Source of the DNA: Dankookia rubra
GTDB lineage: Bacteria; Pseudomonadota; Alphaproteobacteria; Acetobacterales; Acetobacteraceae
Reading direction: 5' to 3'
Assembly (NCBI RefSeq): GCF_004355005.1
Contig: NZ_SMSJ01000016.1
Location: 50,486 to 114,485, forward strand
DNA: 64,000 bases
Shown here: in pieces, positions 1 to 8,142 of the stretch
How positions within the stretch are numbered: the first letter of the stretch is position 1
How the letters are laid out: every line of letters starts with the position of its first letter
The notes under the pieces: generated by a model
What the model saw: only the letters and a program-made list of their open reading frames with translations
Database searches by the model: none
Told to the model about the DNA's origin: nothing
Position numbers and translations under genes: made by a program

Positions 1-1477
1 TCAGCGGCAGCCGGACGCTGCGGCTTGCCGAGGACAGCGTGCGGCTGCGGACGATGCCGAAGGGATCGGGCAATTCCCAGACCGGGTCGGCCTGTAGACC
101 GAAGACGGCGCGCCAGAACAGCACGAAGCCGTCGAGGTGCCCGGGGGCGAGCGCCTGCACAACATGGTCGATGCCGGCGAGCGGCGGCAGCGCGGCGGCT
201 TGCGGCGCGGCCAGGTTGAAGTCGGCCGACCAGATGTCGCTGCCGGTGCGCACCAGGTAGATCAGCGTGCCGTCCGGCGCGCGGATGGCGGGGATGCGCT
301 GCTCGCCCTCTCCGATGCGCTCCTGCCAGGCGGGGCTGAGCAGGGATTGCGCGCGGGCCAGTGCGCGCGCGGGGTCATCGACGCGCAGCGCCATGGCACA
401 GACGGCCGGGCCGAACATCTCGAAACGCTCGGAGGCCGCGCTGTCGGGTTCGCTGTTGAGGACGAGGTTGACGCCGCCCTGCCGCTGCAGTTCGACCGAC
501 TTTGAGCGGTGCAGGCCAGCGCGGGCAAAGCCAAGAGTGCCGAGCAGGCCGGCGAGCTGCCCGCGCGAGGGGTCGTCCACCGCGAATTCGAGGAACTCGA
601 AGCCGGCGAGTTCCGCTGCAGGCGGCAGCGCGGCCGCCGGGACACCGGCGGGCGGCGCCGCGCCGCGCACCTCGTCGTCCAGCAGGATCAGGCTGCGCAG
701 CGCGTCGCGGGCGATGCGGCGGACAGGGGCGGCACGGAACTCGTCGTTGAAGATTTCGAGCGAGATCGGGCCGCGATAGCCGGCGCGAAGAACGTCGCGC
801 AGGAAGGACCCGACCGGCAACTCGCCCTGGCCGGGGAAGAGGCGGAAGTGGCGGCTCCAGGAGAGCACGTCCATCGACAGCTTCGGCGCATCGGCAAGCT
901 GCAGGAAGAACAGCTTCTCGGACGGCACCGCGTCGAGCCCGGCGAGGTCGTCGCCGCGCGAGAGGCTGTGGAAGCTGTCAAGGATGAGGCCGAGCGCCGG
1001 ATGGTCGGCCAGGTGCACGATGTCCCAGGCCTGGCGCCATAGGCTGGTCTGCTTGCCCCAAGCCAATGCCTCGAAGCCGACGCGCAGGCCGCGGGCCGCG
1101 GCGCGTTCCGCCATCTCGCGCAGGTCGGCGGCAGCGCGTTCGGGCTCCGGCAAGGTGGCGGGCTGCGTGTTGCTGCAGACCAGGATCAGGTCGGTGCCGA
1201 GCGCCTGCATGGTGTCGAACTTGCGCTCGGCACGGTCGAGGTTGCGGCGGCGCTGCGGCTCTGGCATCGCCTCGAAGTCGCGGAAGGGCTGGTAGATGGT
1301 GACCGCAAGACCGAGATCGGCGCACATGCGCCCGACCTCCTCGGGCGAGCCGTCATAGGTCAGCAGGTCGTTCTCGAAGATCTCGATCCCCTGGAACCCG
1401 GCCAGCGCCGCGGCTTCCAGCTTGTCCGGCAGGGTCCCGCTAAGGCAGACGGTGGCGATCGACTTCGGCAGCGGCAT
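1..1477 (-). CDS. quiC: QuiC-type 3-dehydroshikimate dehydratase, two-domain, partial at the window edge
   Basis: The minus-strand reading frame opens at the ATG at 1477 and is still open at position 1, so the C-terminus lies outside the window. The first ~260 residues read as a sugar-phosphate isomerase/epimerase TIM barrel (start MPLPKSIATVCLSG; metal-site-like stretches LILDSFHS and ISLEIFNDEF). From ~300 on it reads as a vicinal-oxygen-chelate domain of the 4-hydroxyphenylpyruvate dioxygenase type (FEFLEFAVDDPS, GIDHVVQAL). This architecture belongs to bacterial dehydroshikimate dehydratases, which make protocatechuate from 3-dehydroshikimate in the cytoplasm; the second domain is usually non-catalytic. 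It lies 30 bp downstream of pcaG, last in an operon whose other genes cleave protocatechuate, which supports the role. The exact substrate is inferred from family and context. Confidence 0.86.
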   Translation of the reverse strand, partial: MPLPKSIATVCLSGTLPDKLEAAALAGFQGIEIFENDLLTYDGSPEEVGRMCADLGLAVTIYQPFRDFEAMPEPQRRRNLDRAERKFDTMQALGTDLILVCSNTQPATLPEPERAAADLREMAERAAARGLRVGFEALAWGKQTSLWRQAWDIVHLADHPALGLILDSFHSLSRGDDLAGLDAVPSEKLFFLQLADAPKLSMDVLSWSRHFRLFPGQGELPVGSFLRDVLRAGYRGPISLEIFNDEFRAAPVRRIARDALRSLILLDDEVRGAAPPAGVPAAALPPAAELAGFEFLEFAVDDPSRGQLAGLLGTLGFARAGLHRSKSVELQRQGGVNLVLNSEPDSAASERFEMFGPAVCAMALRVDDPARALARAQSLLSPAWQERIGEGEQRIPAIRAPDGTLIYLVRTGSDIWSADFNLAAPQAAALPPLAGIDHVVQALAPGHLDGFVLFWRAVFGLQADPVWELPDPFGIVRSRTLSSASRSVRLPL

Positions 1478-1507
1478 CGGTGAGGTCCTTCGGCCGAGGG
1501 TGTCGCG

Positions 1508-2029
1508 TCAGACCTCGAGGAAGACCGTCTCGCCTGCACCCTGCAGGCGGATGTCGAGGTTCCAGGCACCGGCGCCAATCGGCTTCGCAATCAGCGTCGC
1601 CCGCTCGGCTGGATCCTCGATCGAGGAGAGCAGCGGGTCAGTCTCGTTCAACGCCTCGCCCTGGAAATAGACGCGGGTCCGCAGCGCGGTCATCAGGCCG
1701 CGGGCGAGCAGCACCACGGAAAGATGCGGCGCCTGGGTCTGGTTGCCGTTGCCCGGCACCGCTTCGGGCTTCAGGGTGACGAAGCGGAAGCGCCCGTCGC
1801 TGTCGGTGGCGCTGCGGCCATAGCCGGGAAACCGCTCGTCGGCCGGCGGGCTGGCCTGCCAGATCTCGACCGCGGCATCGACCACGGCATCGCCGGCGCC
1901 GTCGGTAATCCGGCCGGTCACCTCAATGCGCTCGCCCTCCGCGCCGAAGCGCGTCAGGTCCGCCCATTCCTTGTGCTCGATCAGGTGCCAGTAGGGGCCG
2001 ATGGTCTGGCTGGCGGTGGCAGCGGGCAT
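1508..2029 (-). CDS. pcaG: Protocatechuate 3,4-dioxygenase alpha subunit
   Basis: The product of about 173 residues (start MPAATASQTIGPYWHL) has the intradiol dioxygenase beta-sandwich pattern and the opening SQTIGPYWHL typical of PcaG. The alpha subunit lacks the iron ligands and assembles with PcaH into the multimeric enzyme that opens protocatechuate to 3-carboxymuconate, first step of the beta-ketoadipate pathway. The start at 2029 is chosen because its ATG overlaps the pcaH stop as TGATG, a sign of translational coupling and equal subunit production; an upstream in-frame start would lie inside pcaH. No later beta-ketoadipate genes (pcaB, pcaC, pcaD) are visible here, so the rest of the pathway must be elsewhere. 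Confidence 0.93.
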   Translation of the reverse strand: MPAATASQTIGPYWHLIEHKEWADLTRFGAEGERIEVTGRITDGAGDAVVDAAVEIWQASPPADERFPGYGRSATDSDGRFRFVTLKPEAVPGNGNQTQAPHLSVVLLARGLMTALRTRVYFQGEALNETDPLLSSIEDPAERATLIAKPIGAGAWNLDIRLQGAGETVFLEV

Positions 2030-2736
2030 CAGTGCGCCTCCTCGAATGGCGTCGCGCCGCGGCCGCGCAGGACGATGTCGAAGCGGTAGCCGAGCGCCCA
2101 TTCGGGTTCGGTGATGTCGAGGTCGAACCTGCTGACCAGGCGGTCACGTGCGCCGGCATCGGCGATGCCGTGGTAGATCGGGTCGAGGGCCAGCAGCGGA
2201 TCGCCGGAGAAGTACATTTGGGTGATCAACCGCTGGGCAAAGCCGGTGCCGAACAGCGAGAAATGGATGTGCACGGGACGCCAGGCATTGTGGTGGTTGC
2301 GCCAGGGATAGGCACCTGGCTTGATGGTGACGAAGCGGTAGTGCCCCTGCGCATCGGTGAAGACGCGGCCCTCGCCGGGAAAGTTCGGGTCGGCGGGAGC
2401 GTCGTGGGTGTCGCGCGGATGGGCGTAGCGGCCGGCGGCATTGGCCTGCCAGACCTCGACCATGGTGTTGGGGATGGGGCGGCCGTCCTCGTCCGTCACC
2501 CGGCCGGCGACGATGATGCGCTCGCCGAGCGGCTCGCCCTTCGCCTGCTTCGTCAAGTCGCCGATCTCTGGGAAGAGCGCCGGGGTGAAATGCGGGCCGG
2601 TGGTCTCCGAAACGGTCTGCGCCAGGGGTCGCAGCGCGCGCTTCGGGTGGCGCAGATGCGTGCTGCCATAGGCAGCGTGGTCCAGCGGCGGCTGGGTGCC
2701 GGCCGCGAAGGGCCGGAAGGGCGCGGTGTCCGACAT
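2029..2736 (-). CDS. pcaH: Protocatechuate 3,4-dioxygenase beta subunit
   Basis: The 235-residue protein carries the four non-haem iron(III) ligands of intradiol dioxygenases with exact family spacing: Tyr104 (AAGRYAHP), Tyr143 (GAYPW), His156 and His158 (RPVHIHFS). An active beta subunit is therefore expected. With PcaG it cleaves protocatechuate using O2. The N-terminal arm (SDTAPFRPF, then HPKRALRPL) is also PcaH-like. It sits between the Bug receptor gene upstream, with an 82-bp gap containing a hairpin, and pcaG downstream, with a 1-bp overlap. The start is preceded by an AGGAGGAGACC-like ribosome-binding site on the minus strand. Confidence 0.95.
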   Translation of the reverse strand: MSDTAPFRPFAAGTQPPLDHAAYGSTHLRHPKRALRPLAQTVSETTGPHFTPALFPEIGDLTKQAKGEPLGERIIVAGRVTDEDGRPIPNTMVEVWQANAAGRYAHPRDTHDAPADPNFPGEGRVFTDAQGHYRFVTIKPGAYPWRNHHNAWRPVHIHFSLFGTGFAQRLITQMYFSGDPLLALDPIYHGIADAGARDRLVSRFDLDITEPEWALGYRFDIVLRGRGATPFEEAH

Positions 2737-2756
2737 GCCTTGGTCTCCTCCTGGGC

Positions 2757-2777
2757 GCGGCGCCCGGCGGGCGCCGC
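2757..2777 (-). terminator. Intercistronic hairpin between the receptor gene and pcaH
   Basis: A perfect 9-bp GC stem (GCGGCGCCC / GGGCGCCGC) closes a three-base GGC loop. There is no T-run, so it may act as an mRNA-stabilising or partial attenuating hairpin rather than a true terminator. Its position, just after the receptor stop and before pcaH, would favour more receptor than enzyme message. That role is inferred. Confidence 0.5.
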
Positions 2778-2818
2778 TGGATGAAGTCTAGTGCCGATCA
2801 GGGACGGCGGCGATGCGC

Positions 2819-3799
2819 CTATTCCAGGGTGATCCCGCGGGACTTGATGACCTCGCCCCATTTCGCGCTCTCGGCAACCACCTGCTGCGGCCAGGTCTCG
2901 GGCCTGCTCACATCGGGGAAGATCGAGCCGTTGCGCAGCTTCTCGATGATCTCCGGCTGCTGCAGCGCAGCGGCCTTGGCGGCGGCCAGCTGCTGGATGA
3001 TCGCAGGCGGCGTGCCGGCCGGAGTCAGCAGCGCGAAGTCGGAGGAGCATTCGTAGCCGGGATAACCGCTCTCGGCGATGGTCGGCACCTCCGGTGCCAG
3101 CGGGTTGCGCTGCGGCGAGGAGACGCCGATCGCGGTGACCTGCCTCGAGGCGATCAGCGGAAGGGCGGTGACGGCATCGACGAAGGCCATCTCCACCTCC
3201 CCGGCGATCAGTGCCTGCACCGCCGGGGCGCCGCCCTTGTAGGTGACGTTCTGTACCTCGATCCCCGCCGAGCGCAGGAAGAGCTCGGTCGCCAGATGGG
3301 CCGAGGAACCGGCGCCGGAAGAGGCATAGGAGAGCTTGCCGTCCTGCGCCTTCGCTTTGACCACGAAGCCCTTGATGTCGGTCACGCCAAGCTTGTTGCT
3401 GGTGCAGAGGAAGATCGGCGTGGTGGCGACGCGGCCGATGCCGGCAAAGGATTTCTCGTCGTCATAGCCGCGCTGCGGGAAGAGGTGCCGCGCCATGGCG
3501 TAGGTGGAGTTGACGCCGAGCAGCAGGGTATAGCCGTCCGGCCGGGCCCGGGCGACGGAGGCATGGCCGATGGTGCCGCTGGCGCCCGGGCGGTTGTCCA
3601 CTACCACGTTGCCGCCGAGTTCCTTGGACAGCCCCTGGGCCAGGACGCGGGCGACGAAATCGGTGGACCCGCCGGGAGCCCAGGCGACGACGAGGGTGAC
3701 CGGGCGGCTGCCGGGATAGTCGCCCTGCGCGAAGGCGGGGCGCACGCCCAGCCCGAAGGCGGCGGCAAGGCCGAACTGGCGGCGGGTGAAGGTCGTCAT
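2819..3799 (-). CDS. Bug/TctC-family tripartite tricarboxylate transporter substrate-binding protein
   Basis: A 326-residue exported receptor. It starts MTTFTRRQFGLAAAFG, with a twin-arginine-like TRRQFG motif, and has a likely cleavage site after RPAFA. The mature part begins YPGSRPVTLVVAWAPGGSTD, the conserved first strand and PGG loop of the Bug family, and later shows NRPGASGTIG and GYTLLLGVNS. These periplasmic proteins bind carboxylates or aromatic acids and normally deliver them to TctA/TctB membrane proteins, none of which is here. It is first in an operon with pcaH-pcaG-quiC, so protocatechuate, quinate or shikimate is the likely ligand. The start was chosen for the signal peptide; an upstream in-frame extension lacks one and crosses the promoter. 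Confidence 0.9.
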   Translation of the reverse strand: MTTFTRRQFGLAAAFGLGVRPAFAQGDYPGSRPVTLVVAWAPGGSTDFVARVLAQGLSKELGGNVVVDNRPGASGTIGHASVARARPDGYTLLLGVNSTYAMARHLFPQRGYDDEKSFAGIGRVATTPIFLCTSNKLGVTDIKGFVVKAKAQDGKLSYASSGAGSSAHLATELFLRSAGIEVQNVTYKGGAPAVQALIAGEVEMAFVDAVTALPLIASRQVTAIGVSSPQRNPLAPEVPTIAESGYPGYECSSDFALLTPAGTPPAIIQQLAAAKAAALQQPEIIEKLRNGSIFPDVSRPETWPQQVVAESAKWGEVIKSRGITLE

Positions 3800-3850
3800 G
3801 GCGCTGTCCTCTCCTCGTCTCTTCGCGGACGGCCAGCCAGCAGGCCGGCG

Positions 3851-3879
3851 TTGACGTGTACGTACCAGATAGTACATAA
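3851..3879. promoter_or_regulatory. Divergent promoter with probable TetR operator
   Basis: On the plus strand TTGACG (3851-3856) looks like a -35 box and TACATA (3874-3879 region) a -10 box at about 16-17 bp spacing, reading toward the shikimate dehydrogenase gene. Lying over it is an inverted repeat TGTAC (3857-3861) / GTACA (3872-3876). The right half, TAGTACATAA, matches TAGTCCATAA upstream of the tetR gene at 9 of 10 bases. The site lies between the divergent receptor operon and the dehydrogenase gene. It is a prediction from sequence only. Confidence 0.5.
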
Positions 3880-3911
3880 ATGCCGCAAGAGGAAATCCGG
3901 AGCCGAACGCC

Positions 3912-4778
3912 ATGACCGCCCAAGCCCCTTCCCCGGCCCGCCGTCCGCTGCTGCTCGGCTTGGTCGGCACCGGCATCCAGCTCTCCCGCACCCCGGCGAT
4001 GCATATGCGGGAGGCGGCGGCGCAGGGTGTCGGCTGCGTCTACCGGCTGATCGACCTGACCGAGCTGGGCCTGGGCGCGGAGGTGCTTCCGGAGTTGCTG
4101 ACGGCGGCGGAACGGATGGGCTTCGATGGGCTGAACATCACGCATCCCTGCAAGCAGGCGGTGGTGCCGCTGCTGTCCGCGCTGTCGCCGGAAGCGGCGG
4201 CGCTCGGCGCGGTGAACACCGTGGTGCTGCGGGGCGGAAAGCGCATCGGCCACAACACCGACTGCTCCGGCTTCGCCGAGGGTTTCCGGCGGCAGCTGCC
4301 GGATGCGGCGCTGGGGCGGGTGGTCCAGCTCGGCGCCGGCGGTGCCGGCACGGCGGTGGCGGAAGCGGCGCTGCGCCTGGGGGTCGGGGTCCTGACGCTG
4401 TTCGACATGGACCGGGCACGGGCGGAAAGCGTCGCTGCGGCACTCTGCGCGCGGCATGGTGCCGGGCGCGCGGTGGCCGGGGCGGACCTGCCCGCGGCGA
4501 TGACGGCGGCCGACGGCCTGATCCATGCGACGCCGACCGGCACCGCCGCGCATCCCGGCCTGCCGCTGGACCCGGCGCTGCTGCAGCCGCGGCACTGGGT
4601 CAGCGAGATCGTCTACTTCCCGCTCGAGACAGAGCTGCTGCGCGTGGCGCGGGCCAAGGGCTGCCGCACCGCGCATGGCGGCGGCATGGCAGTGTTCCAG
4701 GCGGTGCATGCCTTCGGCCATTTCTCGGGGCTGGTGCCGGATGCCGACCGCATGCTGGCGCATTTCGCCGAGATGTAA
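3912..4778 (+). CDS. Shikimate dehydrogenase, probably catabolic NAD-dependent type
   Basis: A 288-residue AroE/YdiB/QsuD-family enzyme that interconverts shikimate (or quinate) and the 3-dehydro form. Visible motifs are SRTPAMH at 25-31 in the substrate pocket, NITHPCK at 75-81 with the catalytic lysine at 81, HNTDCSGF around 114-121, and the Rossmann loop GAGGAG at 141-146. The second strand ends LTLFDMD; an acidic residue there usually favours NAD over NADP, the mark of catabolic forms. SRTP instead of SxSP, and its place opposite a protocatechuate operon, also argue for breakdown of shikimate or quinate rather than aromatic amino acid synthesis. Quinate versus shikimate preference cannot be read from sequence. 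Confidence 0.88.
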   Translation: MTAQAPSPARRPLLLGLVGTGIQLSRTPAMHMREAAAQGVGCVYRLIDLTELGLGAEVLPELLTAAERMGFDGLNITHPCKQAVVPLLSALSPEAAALGAVNTVVLRGGKRIGHNTDCSGFAEGFRRQLPDAALGRVVQLGAGGAGTAVAEAALRLGVGVLTLFDMDRARAESVAAALCARHGAGRAVAGADLPAAMTAADGLIHATPTGTAAHPGLPLDPALLQPRHWVSEIVYFPLETELLRVARAKGCRTAHGGGMAVFQAVHAFGHFSGLVPDADRMLAHFAEM

Positions 4779-4782
4779 GCGA

Positions 4783-5427
4783 TCAGGGCCGCAGCCAGGC
4801 CAGCACCGCCTCGACGATCATCGCCCGGTGCGCCGCGACGTGTTCCGTCGCCGTCAGGTCGCGGCGGAAGATCGCCTGCAGGGTGTGCCGGTTGGAGACG
4901 CGGTAGAAGCAGAAGCTGCTGATCAGCAGGTGCAGGTCGACAGCATCGACCCGGGCACGGAACACCCCCGCATGCTCCCCGCGGTCGAGCAGCGCGCGCA
5001 GGGTGCGGATCACCGCGTCATTGCGCTCGGCAACGGAGGGCGCCTGCTGCAGGTGCCGGGCGCTGTGAATGTTCTCCACCGCCACCATGCGGACGAACTC
5101 CGGATGCGCCGCGTGGTAGTCGAAGGTCACTTCGATCAGCCACCGCATCGCCGCGACGGGGTCCAGGCTGTCCAGTTCCAGTGCCTGCTCGGCGTCACGG
5201 ATGCCGCCATACATCTCCTCCAGCACCGCGGCGTAGAGGCCTTCCTTGCTGCCGAAGTAGTAGTAGATCATCCGCTTGGTGGTGGCGGTGCGCGCCGCGA
5301 TCTCGTCCACCCTTGCGCCGGACAGGCCCTTGTCGGCGAATTCGGCCAGTGCCGCGTCCAGGATGTTGCGGCGGGTCTGGTCGGGGTCGCGCAGCCGCGG
5401 GCGCGGTGCGACGGCGATATCGGGCAT
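4783..5427 (-). CDS. TetR-family transcriptional regulator
   Basis: The 214-residue protein has an N-terminal TetR helix-turn-helix at about residues 15-64 (TRRNILDAALAEFADKG, then ATTKRMIYYYFGSKEGLY), followed by an all-helical ligand and dimer domain. The gene converges on the shikimate dehydrogenase gene, 4 bp away, and is likely the local repressor of the quinate/shikimate genes. Its own upstream region (5436-5458) contains a sequence resembling the one in the divergent promoter at 3851-3879, which fits autoregulation plus control of both operons. The inducer is unknown; a hydroaromatic acid or protocatechuate is a guess from context. Confidence 0.88.
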   Translation of the reverse strand: MPDIAVAPRPRLRDPDQTRRNILDAALAEFADKGLSGARVDEIAARTATTKRMIYYYFGSKEGLYAAVLEEMYGGIRDAEQALELDSLDPVAAMRWLIEVTFDYHAAHPEFVRMVAVENIHSARHLQQAPSVAERNDAVIRTLRALLDRGEHAGVFRARVDAVDLHLLISSFCFYRVSNRHTLQAIFRRDLTATEHVAAHRAMIVEAVLAWLRP

Positions 5428-5435
5428 CGGCTATG

Positions 5436-5458
5436 AACCTTCCGGTTAGTCCATAAGG
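5436..5458. promoter_or_regulatory. Probable TetR autoregulatory operator
   Basis: AACCTTCCGGTT (5436-5447) forms an inverted repeat AACC/GGTT and runs into TTAGTCCATAAGG. The stretch CTTCCGGTTAGTCCATAA matches GTACCAGATAGTACATAA at 3862-3879 at 13 of 18 positions. It begins 9 bp upstream of the tetR start codon. Confidence 0.45.
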
Positions 5459-5545
5459 CTAGCACGGAAGCGGTACTGCGCCGCCATCGTCTTGCGGCCC
5501 GCCGCGTTTTCCCGGAACACGGGGGCAGGAGCGGGGAGCGACGCC

Positions 5546-7144
5546 ATGGCGGACACGGTCACGGTGCGGCAGGCCACGATGGCGCTGCTGCGGGATTGCG
5601 GCATGACCACCGTCTTCGGCAATCCCGGCTCGACCGAACTCGGCTTCCTCGATCGCTGGCCGAACGACTTCCGCTACGTGCTCGGGCTGCAGGAGGCCAG
5701 CGTCGTCGCCATGGCCGATGGCTATGCCCGGGCCAGCGGCCGCGCCGCCTTCTGCAACCTGCATTCGGCGGCCGGCCTCGGACATGCGCTGGGCAATGTC
5801 TTCACCGCCTACCGCAATCAGGCGCCGCTGGTGATCACCGCCGGGCAGCAGTCGCGCAGCCTGCTGCCGCGCAACCCCTTCCTCGGCGCGACGGACGCCG
5901 CCAGCTTCCCCAAGCCCTACGTCAAATGGTCCTGCGAGCCAGCCCGGGCCGAGGACGTGCCGGGCGCAATCGCGCATGCCTTCCACGTCGCGATGCAGCG
6001 GCCCTTCGGACCGACCTTCGTCTCGATCCCGAGCGACGACTGGTCCGCGCCGACCCGCCCCCTGCCCCCGCGCCGCACCAGCCAGGACATGGCGCCCGAC
6101 CCGGCGCTGCTGGCGGAATGCGCCGCGGCTCTGGCGGCGGCGCGCAACCCGGTGCTGGTGATCGGGCCGGAGGTCGATGCCGAGGCCGCCGGGCCCGCCG
6201 CCGTCGCACTGGCCGAGACGCTGCGCGCGCCGGTCTGGGCCAGCCCCTTCTGCAGCCGCATCGCCTTTCCCGAGGACCACACGCTGTTTGCCGGCTTCTT
6301 CGCCGCGGCGCCGCCCGCCATCTCCGCCGCGCTGGCGCCGCATGACCTGGTGCTGGTGCTCGGCGCGCCGGTCTTCACCTTCCATGTCGCCGGCGACTGC
6401 GCGCTGTTCACCTCGGGCACGCCGCTCTTCCAGCTGAGTGCGGATGGCGAGGCGATCGCCGCGGCCGGCACGGGTACCGGGATCCAGGGCAGCCTGCGGC
6501 TCGGCCTGCCGGCACTGGCGGCGCTGCTGGTGCAGAGCGACCGCAGCCCGCCGCCGTCCCGCGCCCGTCCGGCGGCGCCCGCAGCCTCCGCCCCGATCAG
6601 CGCGGAATACCTGTTCCACCAGCTAGCGCGCCTGCTGCCGCGGGCGGCGGTGGTGGTGGAGGAAGCGCCCTCCCACCGCCCAGCGCTGCAGGCGCATCTG
6701 CCGATGCGCGACTGGGGTGGCTTCTACACCATGGCGAGTGGCGGGCTCGGCTATTCGCTGCCGGCGGCGGTCGGCATCGCGCTCGCGCATCCCGGGCGGC
6801 GGATCGTGGCGATCATCGGCGACGGGTCGATGATGTATTCCATCCAGGCGCTCTGGACCGCGGCGCAGCACGCGCTGCCGCTGACCATCATTGTGGTCAA
6901 CAACAGCGGCTATGGCGCGATGCGCAGCTTCAGCCGGGTGATGGGGACGGAAGGCGTGCCCGGCATCGACCTGCCCGGGCTGGATTTCGTCGCGCTGGCG
7001 CAGGGCATGGGCTGCCCCGGCCTGCGCGTCGAAGGGCCGAAGCTGCTGGCCGAAGCCCTGGCCGCGGCGCTGCGCCATGAGGGTCCGATGCTGGTCGAGG
7101 TCGCGGTCGATGCCGCCATCCCGACGCTCTACCACAAGTCCTGA
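5546..7144 (+). CDS. mdlC: Benzoylformate decarboxylase (thiamine diphosphate enzyme)
   Basis: The 532-residue protein aligns closely by eye with Pseudomonas MdlC. It keeps the active-site set: Ser29 in FGNPGS, the cofactor-activating Glu50 in LGLQEASV, His73 in NLHSAAG, and the later pocket histidine in VFTFHVAG. The thiamine diphosphate motif GDGSMMYSIQALWTAAQ is present near residue 440. The reaction turns benzoylformate into benzaldehyde and CO2 in the mandelate pathway. The ATG at 5546, behind a GGGGAGCG site, is preferred over one 54 bp upstream. It is followed 13 bp later by a Bug receptor gene, suggesting that uptake and decarboxylation of an aryl-glyoxylate are coupled. No mandelate dehydrogenase or benzaldehyde dehydrogenase gene is adjacent. 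Confidence 0.88.
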   Translation: MADTVTVRQATMALLRDCGMTTVFGNPGSTELGFLDRWPNDFRYVLGLQEASVVAMADGYARASGRAAFCNLHSAAGLGHALGNVFTAYRNQAPLVITAGQQSRSLLPRNPFLGATDAASFPKPYVKWSCEPARAEDVPGAIAHAFHVAMQRPFGPTFVSIPSDDWSAPTRPLPPRRTSQDMAPDPALLAECAAALAAARNPVLVIGPEVDAEAAGPAAVALAETLRAPVWASPFCSRIAFPEDHTLFAGFFAAAPPAISAALAPHDLVLVLGAPVFTFHVAGDCALFTSGTPLFQLSADGEAIAAAGTGTGIQGSLRLGLPALAALLVQSDRSPPPSRARPAAPAASAPISAEYLFHQLARLLPRAAVVVEEAPSHRPALQAHLPMRDWGGFYTMASGGLGYSLPAAVGIALAHPGRRIVAIIGDGSMMYSIQALWTAAQHALPLTIIVVNNSGYGAMRSFSRVMGTEGVPGIDLPGLDFVALAQGMGCPGLRVEGPKLLAEALAAALRHEGPMLVEVAVDAAIPTLYHKS

Positions 7145-7157
7145 GGACGAGACGCGC

Positions 7158-8141
7158 ATGCCACCGACCACCGCCCTGCGCCGCCGCGCCCTGCTCGGCA
7201 TTGCCGCCATGCTGCCCGCCGCGCGCGCCGGGGCGCAGGCGTCCTGGCCGGCGCAGCCGATCCGCTTCGTCGTCCCCTTCCCGCCCGGCGGCCTGGTTGA
7301 CCTGCTGGCGCGGCCATTGGCGGCGCGGTTGCCGCAGCTGCTCGGCCAGCCGGTGATCGTCGAGAACCGGCCCGGCGCCGGCGGCAACATCGGCGCCGAC
7401 CTGGTCGCCAAGGCGGCGCCCGATGGCTACACCTGGATGGTCGGGTCGATCGGCACGCTGGCGGTCAACCAGTTCCTCTATGCCCGCATGCCGTACGAGA
7501 CGCGCCGCGCCTTCGCCCCGACCAGCCTGCTGGTGAACACGCCGAAGGTCGTGGCGGTCGGCGCCGGCAAGCCGTGGAAGACGCTCGCCGATCTGGTCGC
7601 CGCGGCGAAGGCGGCGCCCGGCACGCTCAGCGCCGGCTCGGCCGGCAACGGCACCAGCCTGCACATCGCGCTGGAGCTGTTCAAGCGGCAGGCCGGCCTC
7701 GACATCGTGCATGTCCCCTATCGCGGGGCGGCACCGGCACTGACCGACCTGGTGGCCGGCCGCATCGACATGATCATCGACAACCTGCCGAACATCCTGC
7801 CGCAGCTGCGCGACGGCGGCGCGCGGCCGCTGGCGGTGGCGACACCCAGCCGGCTGCCGCAGATCCCCGAGGTGCCGACCACGGCGGAAGCCGGGCTGCC
7901 CGGCTTTCTCTTCGGCACCTGGTTCGGCCTGGCCGCGCCCGCCGGGACCCCTGCCCCGATCCTGGCGCGCATGGCGCAGGCGGTGGACACGGCGTTGGGG
8001 GACCCCGAAATCGGCGGCCGCTTCGCCGAGCAGGGCGCCATTCTCGGCGGCGGCACCCCGGCGCAGTTCGCCGCCTTCATCGCGCAGGAGACGGCGCGGC
8101 TGGAGCCGGTGATCCGCGAGGCCGGCATCCGCGCGGAGTAG
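7158..8141 (+). CDS. Bug/TctC-family substrate-binding protein
   Basis: A 327-residue periplasmic receptor with an N-terminal ALRRRALLGIAAMLPAARA signal (arginine pair, hydrophobic core) and a likely cut after AGAQA. The mature start WPAQPIRFVVPFPPGGLVD and the later NRPGAGGNIGADLVAKA and PDGYTWMVGS are Bug signatures. It lies 13 bp downstream of the benzoylformate decarboxylase gene, probably in the same message, so benzoylformate or mandelate is a reasonable ligand guess. No TctA/TctB genes are near. The gene ends one base from the convergent idonate dehydrogenase gene, with no terminator in between. Confidence 0.9.
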   Translation: MPPTTALRRRALLGIAAMLPAARAGAQASWPAQPIRFVVPFPPGGLVDLLARPLAARLPQLLGQPVIVENRPGAGGNIGADLVAKAAPDGYTWMVGSIGTLAVNQFLYARMPYETRRAFAPTSLLVNTPKVVAVGAGKPWKTLADLVAAAKAAPGTLSAGSAGNGTSLHIALELFKRQAGLDIVHVPYRGAAPALTDLVAGRIDMIIDNLPNILPQLRDGGARPLAVATPSRLPQIPEVPTTAEAGLPGFLFGTWFGLAAPAGTPAPILARMAQAVDTALGDPEIGGRFAEQGAILGGGTPAQFAAFIAQETARLEPVIREAGIRAE

Positions 8142-8142
8142 C

